Positions 6,753-10,210 of a stretch of DNA of 10,210 bases are shown here, in pieces. Position numbers and translations under genes: made by a program. The DNA comes from Candidatus Magasanikbacteria bacterium GW2011_GWC2_45_8. Lineage in GTDB: Bacteria > Patescibacteriota > Patescibacteriia > Magasanikbacterales > UBA10146. The notes below the pieces were generated by a model that saw only the letters and a list, made by a program, of their open reading frames with translations, was not told where the DNA came from and did no database searches. The DNA is taken from positions 1-10,210 of the forward strand of contig LCLH01000036.1 of assembly GCA_001001925.1 (NCBI GenBank). Reading direction: 5' to 3'. How positions within the stretch are numbered: position 1 is the first letter of the stretch; each line of letters begins with the position of its first letter.

Positions 6753-7772
6753 TCACGTGGGCGGGACAGTTTCAGGTTCCACTTCTTGAAATCTATTTAA
6801 AAACGCTACAGACACGGTGCGTACATCTCCCCAGCTCCAACCGCGCACTTTCATAACCGCGGGAGAAGGCACATAGTGTCGTTTGCCATCTTCAATCCAA
6901 TACACACGCAATTCTCCTTGCGCGCGGGCTAGCATTGGTTTTTGAAATTTCGTTTCTGCCACCAGTGGATTATATCCAGCCGCCACCTCTTTGCCATCAT
7001 TGAATCCATCATCGTCTGTGTCCGCGAGATACAAATTGGTGCCGCGCGCGATTTCATCTTTTTTGGAAAGCCCATCATTATCCGCGTCGCTCTCTGCTGT
7101 CATGTCTGCCATGGGTGAAGTAAATATCATTACTTTTGAGCGTTCACCCTCAAGATCCGGCACCCAATCCATGTTAGCGCGCATCAATACATCCATTGCG
7201 TATCTAAAATTCTTTCCATGGCGCGTAGCAGGATCATTGGTGATAAATTCTTTGCGCGCGTCGTCATACCCCACAATCACCACTACATGATACAAAGGTC
7301 CCGGATTCCTAAAATACGGATTGGGTAGTAATCTGCCATTTGCCGGCACAAGCACCAACCGCATGGCATCTATTTCGCCCTTAATCATTGATATGGTAGG
7401 TTTGTCCACCACACGCGCTTCAAACGGAAAAAAATCATTGATTATTTTGACCATTACCTCCGTGTTGGTATCTTTGCTGAATCCAAATACTCTATCTTCC
7501 AAATCTACTAAAGATAAAATTTTCTTGATGGTGTCTTTTTTGTCTTTAAACCCGCTATGACGATAAAACGCGTCTACCATAAGAAGCGATGTCTCTTCAC
7601 ACGCGTCTTTAAACGGCTGAACCCACTTGCCATTGGGAATTTGTATAGAAAAAGGCACTTCTAAAAACGTACTCGCTTGAACAGGTGCCGGACGCGTTAA
7701 TGTTATTATTAAAAATATGCTCAAAATGAGCACATATTTTCCATACGTACTGTTTAACTTTCTCTGTTTCAT
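6753..7772 (-). CDS. Secreted C39-like cysteine peptidase with calcium-binding repeats
   Basis: The 339-aa precursor has a basic N-terminus, a hydrophobic core at about 12-26 and a likely signal-peptidase site after VQA (31-33). A papain-like C39_2-type domain follows, with probable nucleophile Cys58 in DACEETS, His162 in LYHVVVIVGYD and Asn179-Asp180 in TNDPATRHG. The Cys-His-Asn/Asp order and the HVVVIVGYDD strand are typical of C39-type peptidases. Two acidic loops, DADNDGLSKKDE (229-240) and DTDDDGFNDGKE (251-262), resemble thrombospondin type-3 calcium sites. The C-terminal part has YWIEDGKRHYVPS (291-303), a small module I associate with CPR surface proteins. No sortase signal or C-terminal helix is visible, so it is probably released or loosely attached. 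Its target is unknown. No ABC exporter lies beside it, so bacteriocin leader processing is unlikely. Confidence 0.82.
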   Translation of the reverse strand: MKQRKLNSTYGKYVLILSIFLIITLTRPAPVQASTFLEVPFSIQIPNGKWVQPFKDACEETSLLMVDAFYRHSGFKDKKDTIKKILSLVDLEDRVFGFSKDTNTEVMVKIINDFFPFEARVVDKPTISMIKGEIDAMRLVLVPANGRLLPNPYFRNPGPLYHVVVIVGYDDARKEFITNDPATRHGKNFRYAMDVLMRANMDWVPDLEGERSKVMIFTSPMADMTAESDADNDGLSKKDEIARGTNLYLADTDDDGFNDGKEVAAGYNPLVAETKFQKPMLARAQGELRVYWIEDGKRHYVPSPAVMKVRGWSWGDVRTVSVAFLNRFQEVEPETVPPT

Positions 7773-7779
7773 ATAAAAA

Positions 7780-7788
7780 ATTATACCA
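7780..7788 (-). promoter_or_regulatory. Extended -10 promoter of the peptidase gene, probably leaderless
   Basis: On the minus strand TGG directly precedes a perfect TATAAT (7780-7785), forming an extended -10; no good -35 is seen. Seven nt separate TATAAT from the ATG at 7772, so the transcript would begin at or one base before the start codon. No Shine-Dalgarno is present. Confidence 0.65.
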
Positions 7789-7801
7789 CGACACGCTCAA
7801 T

Positions 7802-7829
7802 AAAAAAAGACCCTGGTTTGAAGGTCTTT
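7802..7829 (-). terminator. Intrinsic terminator of the SEC59-like gene
   Basis: On the minus strand AAAGACC pairs with GGTCTTT (7823-7829 with 7806-7812) around a 10-nt loop and runs into a T tract (7802-7808). It begins about 30 bp after the stop at 7862 and lies just upstream of the peptidase promoter. Confidence 0.8.
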
Positions 7830-7861
7830 AAAATGAAAATTGGTTGGTAGTGAGTGGAACT

Positions 7862-8584
7862 TCAGCGCAATGCGGCGATCATTCCGATTACCGCCACCAC
7901 CGGTATGATGAGGTTGTCATCAAGACCAATACGACGCGCGTTTGCTTCGGCCAAGGCGGCAAAGAAAGCCCCCACGCCAATGCAGAAAACCAATCGTAGC
8001 ACGGAGATGTTGAATGTTGCTGGCGAGATTATCGCCAAAATACACATTCCGGCGCCAGCGCTCACAAAAAACGCGGCCAAGAATCCGCCTACGCTCTTAT
8101 TGCCCCATTCCGGTATAGGCAATACCGGCCACCGCAAGCCAAAGGTGCGCGCAATAGGGTCCGCAATCCCTTGGAAAAGAATTGCAAACCCTGCGAGCCA
8201 CGGTCTGCCAATCACGGAAGCGATCCCATAACTTACAATCATCCCAAGAAAGTACCAGACACCGGAAGAAATTTTCCCCATCTCACTTGGATGATACAGA
8301 CGGGTCAGAAGCGGTTCATAGAACCTCTCAAAGTTCTTCAAGAACTGCTCGTCCCGCAAAAAGGTGTGCCGACGATTCTGTTTGGCTTGGCGAATGCTTG
8401 TAACCCGAGGCCAGACGTAGTAGGCGCGGAACAAATCCAAAACAATGATGGGTGTTCCAATGCCTAGACCAAGGTACCACATAAAGGGCACATCCACCCG
8501 AACCACCAAAATGAGCCACGCCCCTATAAGAGCTATGACCATATGGAGGATCATGCGGGCGGCAAGATCTCTATCACGTTCCAT
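7862..8584 (-). CDS. SEC59/dolichol-phytol kinase family membrane protein
   Basis: Members of this family are polytopic membrane kinases that phosphorylate isoprenoid alcohols or diacylglycerol, usually with CTP. The 240-aa protein has about six hydrophobic segments and the family's conserved cytoplasmic stretches in order: LYHPSEMGKISSGVWYF (96-112), GIADPIARTFG (139-149), GNKSVGGFLA (161-170) and AEANARRIGLDDNLIIPV (212-229). The last, with an acidic residue followed by DDN and IPV, is a hallmark of SEC59-like proteins. A long charged stretch at 55-95 between the first helices and the core is an unusual extra. The substrate is unknown; polyprenol recycling is one option. Shine-Dalgarno AGGAGA (8591-8596) lies 6 nt before the ATG, the best ribosome-binding site in the window. 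The gene stands alone between two terminators. Confidence 0.75.
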   Translation of the reverse strand: MERDRDLAARMILHMVIALIGAWLILVVRVDVPFMWYLGLGIGTPIIVLDLFRAYYVWPRVTSIRQAKQNRRHTFLRDEQFLKNFERFYEPLLTRLYHPSEMGKISSGVWYFLGMIVSYGIASVIGRPWLAGFAILFQGIADPIARTFGLRWPVLPIPEWGNKSVGGFLAAFFVSAGAGMCILAIISPATFNISVLRLVFCIGVGAFFAALAEANARRIGLDDNLIIPVVAVIGMIAALR

Positions 8585-8590
8585 GTTTAT

Positions 8591-8596
8591 TCTCCT
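8591..8596 (-). promoter_or_regulatory. Ribosome-binding site of the SEC59-like gene
   Basis: AGGAGA, 6 nt before the ATG, fixes the start at 8584. A second GGAGG-like segment slightly upstream (8608-8615) falls in a small 6-bp hairpin (8602-8607 with 8613-8618). Confidence 0.75.
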
Positions 8597-8635
8597 GCCT
8601 CGCGGAAACTCCTCCCGCAGTTTGGCTATATATAC

Positions 8636-8662
8636 ATTATAAAAAATGATTTAAAAAAGCAA
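8636..8662 (-). promoter_or_regulatory. Probable promoter of the SEC59-like gene
   Basis: A perfect TATAAT (8636-8641) on the minus strand, with a candidate -35 TTGCTT (8657-8662) at a short 15-nt spacing that overlaps the upstream terminator. Leader length is about 45 nt. Confidence 0.5.
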
Positions 8663-8690
8663 CCCCCTCGCTTTAACAGGAGGGGTTTGC
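8653..8690 (-). terminator. Intrinsic terminator after the epimerase gene
   Basis: An 11-position stem with one mismatch (8659-8669 with 8680-8690, GC-rich CCCCTC/GAGGGG core) and a 10-nt loop, followed on the minus strand by six T residues (8653-8658). It starts 10 bp after the stop at 8700. Confidence 0.85.
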
Positions 8691-8699
8691 ATACATATT

Positions 8700-9724
8700 T
8701 TAAAAAAATCTTTGAAACCACTTAAGAGCCCCTTGATCCCATGCCACGCGATGCGTAGTGCCGGTTGTGCCTTCTATATCTTGATAATGCTGAAGATACC
8801 ACCGGTACGCGTTAATGAGTGCCTCGGCATTACTACGCGTCGCATGCCAGCCCAATTGTTGTTTGATTTTGTCTACGGACACAAATGAATCTCTATCAGC
8901 GGTTCCATACACCCATTTATACAAAGGAGATAATTTCAACATTTCCAAAATTTGCAATACGGGTTTGACCAGCCAGGAAGGAATCCCCATAGGTCGCGCA
9001 TCATACCCCGCATACGCGCAAAGCGCGCCGACATCTTTATTGACGGTGTCAAATATTTCCGCGCCGACATTAAATGTATCGTTTGCCTTGTCGGAGGGAG
9101 CGGTGGCGGCTAATAAAATCGCTTCCACCAAATCTTCCACTTCCAATAATTGATAACGATTATTGCCGGATCCTATGACCGGAATTTTTTTGCCCTTGCG
9201 TACCCATTCAAACAAAATTTGAAATACCCCAAGCCGCTCAATGCCAATGAAAGTTTTTGGACGAACAATGGGGACGCAAAGCCCACGTGCGCGAAACTCC
9301 GCACATATCCCTTCTGCCGCTATTTTGCTCTCTCCATACGGCCCTACGCCAATCATTGGGTCAATTTCAAAAATCGGATGTTTTTCCGGAACGCCGTATA
9401 CCGCGGTGGACGAAATGTAAACCATGCGTTTAATCCCCGCCTTTTCCACTTCTTCCAGCACTATCCGCGTACCATCTACAGTCACACTGCGAATTTCTTT
9501 TGCCGATTCAAGCGGCAATGCGGCCGCGGCGTGAATGACCACTTTGCGCGATCACGCACATCCCCTTGCACATACACAGTCCCGGGCGGATAGGTTGAAA
9601 GGTCTGCAGGCGCAATGTCATATAAAATCGCTTTGCCGCCTCGTTTGGCAACGCCGCGCGCAGTATGAAAACCTAAAAATCCGGCACCGCCGGTTATAAG
9701 ATAGAGGCAAGAGGATTCAGACAT
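8700..9724 (-). pseudogene. NAD-dependent epimerase/dehydratase (extended SDR), frameshifted
   Basis: Extended short-chain dehydrogenases of this type act on nucleotide sugars or sterol-like substrates. The 5' part (9724 to about 9542) encodes the NAD-binding TGGAGFLG loop (11-18), acidic Asp36 ending strand 2 and GDVRDRAK (54-61). It then leaves the family pattern and stops at 9482. The 3' part, one frame over, begins VVIHAAAALPL (from 9542) and carries SSTAVYG, the catalytic YGESK pair, RPKTFIG, and a C-terminal substrate domain ending at 8700. The residues normally between the two halves (roughly a VxxALxGxD segment of nine or so) are missing. A join needs a -1 shift, equal to a deletion of 3n+1 bases. 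The rest is well preserved, so the break is recent or an assembly error. Substrate is unknown. Start follows the DoxX-like gene by 33 bp, so they are probably one transcript. Confidence 0.85.
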
Positions 9725-9757
9725 AAGACTCTTTTAAGCGCGATAAAAATACAAAAA

Positions 9758-10150
9758 TTACAAAGAAAATGGCCAAGGCATTGTAATCATAAGAGCCATT
9801 AAAGTAGCGCCTACGAGTGCCATATTTTTATTAAAATTAATCATATTCATCATTTTCATATTTGCGTCAGTATCTTTCCAAAACGCGTGCATCATAAATG
9901 ACACCGGCACCAAAAATAACACGAGTGTCGCAACCGCCAACTGCACATACACGCCCAAAATAATTCCCAATCCCCCAATTAAAAGTAATAATCCGGTGAA
10001 AAGCACCGCAAACTTGCCCGATTTAACGCCTTTTGACACAGCGTATCCTGCCAGCATGTCTGTCTTAGAAAAATGTTTGAACGCACTCATGACAAAAAAT
10101 CCGCCAAATAAAATGCGACCAAGTAAAAAGAGGAGCGAAATATATTCCAT
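9758..10150 (-). CDS. DoxX-like four-helix membrane protein
   Basis: DoxX-family proteins are small inner-membrane proteins, some linked to redox or quinone-associated complexes; the role of most is unknown. The 130-aa protein has helices at about 5-22, 48-66, 70-88 and 108-126. The family-like first helix segment reads LGRILFGGFFVMSAFKHF (10-27), with Gly-Arg at the start, then a loop with AGYAVSKGV, and GGLGIILGVY in the second helix. Length is normal for DoxX. It precedes the epimerase gene by 33 bp in the same direction, but no functional pairing is known to me. No clear Shine-Dalgarno is seen before the ATG. The call rests on fold pattern and length, with moderate certainty. Confidence 0.78.
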   Translation of the reverse strand: MEYISLLFLLGRILFGGFFVMSAFKHFSKTDMLAGYAVSKGVKSGKFAVLFTGLLLLIGGLGIILGVYVQLAVATLVLFLVPVSFMMHAFWKDTDANMKMMNMINFNKNMALVGATLMALMITMPWPFSL

Positions 10151-10164
10151 AGAACATTTTTAAA

Positions 10165-10192
10165 ATTACTAATTAGTGGGAAACGTAATCAA
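10165..10192 (-). promoter_or_regulatory. Candidate promoter and palindromic site before the DoxX-like gene
   Basis: Minus-strand TTGATT (10187-10192), a 16-nt spacer and AGTAAT (10165-10170, 4 of 6). A perfect 10-bp palindrome ACTAATTAGT (10168-10177) overlaps the -10 region and could be a repressor site or chance in AT-rich DNA. The upstream gene is outside the window. Confidence 0.35.
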
Positions 10193-10210
10193 AATAGATT
10201 AATAAAAACT

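Noticed and set aside
7854..8231. 125-aa open frame on the plus strand
   Set aside because: Antisense to the SEC59-like gene, with low-complexity Ala, Lys and Pro composition and no start signals.
9535..9560. Programmed -1 frameshift in the epimerase
   Set aside because: GCA AAG could allow a weak slip, but there is no full slippery heptamer, and family residues are missing at the junction.
9150..9593. 147-aa open frame on the plus strand
   Set aside because: It lies opposite the epimerase gene, has no family pattern and has no promoter or ribosome-binding site; it is a shadow of the real gene.
1..10210. CRISPR array, tRNA genes, insertion sequence or phage genes
   Set aside because: No regularly spaced repeats, no tRNA-like cloverleaf, no transposase or integrase motifs and no terminal inverted repeats were seen.

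Overview
The window looks like chromosomal DNA from a Candidate Phyla Radiation (Patescibacteria) bacterium. This is inferred from protein style: a divergent MraY with an MGETG motif, a short ABC-F protein with an LSEGQ second signature, a 66-residue cold-shock protein, and a secreted protein with calcium-loop repeats and a C-terminal KRHYVPS-type module. The exact lineage cannot be fixed from the sequence alone. Nearly all genes lie on the minus strand; only rpmA and the cold-shock gene are on the plus strand. I see no tRNA, rRNA, CRISPR array, insertion sequence or phage gene.

Layout by position. 1-2689 (minus) is a peptidoglycan operon read from right to left: a small three-helix membrane protein, mraY, ftsW and the start of murG, with 4-40 bp gaps. 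murD, often found between mraY and ftsW, is absent. 2697-2740 holds two overlapping back-to-back promoters, one for this operon and one for rpmA (2780-3058, plus). pyrG (3110-4691, minus) converges on rpmA across a shared terminator and is broken by a frameshift plus loss of a conserved motif. An ABC-F ATPase (4833-6284, minus) and a cold-shock protein gene (6483-6683, plus) diverge from a second back-to-back promoter region. A bidirectional terminator separates the cold-shock gene from a secreted C39-like peptidase with calcium loops (6753-7772, minus). Next come a SEC59/dolichol-kinase-like membrane protein (7862-8584, minus), a frameshifted NAD-dependent epimerase/dehydratase (8700-9724, minus) and a DoxX-like membrane protein (9758-10150, minus).

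How the genes fit together. MraY makes lipid I, MurG makes lipid II and FtsW polymerises it, so the left third is the membrane phase of cell-wall synthesis and division. L27, the ABC-F protein and the cold-shock protein act in translation or RNA handling. PyrG would supply CTP. The SEC59-like protein belongs to a CTP-dependent lipid (polyprenol) kinase family, so a link to the lipid carrier used by MraY is possible but unproven.

The most unusual point is that two otherwise well-conserved genes, pyrG and the epimerase, each carry one frame break exactly where a short conserved segment is missing. I see no clear new multi-gene defence or mobile system here. No gene-free stretch exceeds 300 bases; the longest gap (6285-6482) is filled by promoters and leaders.
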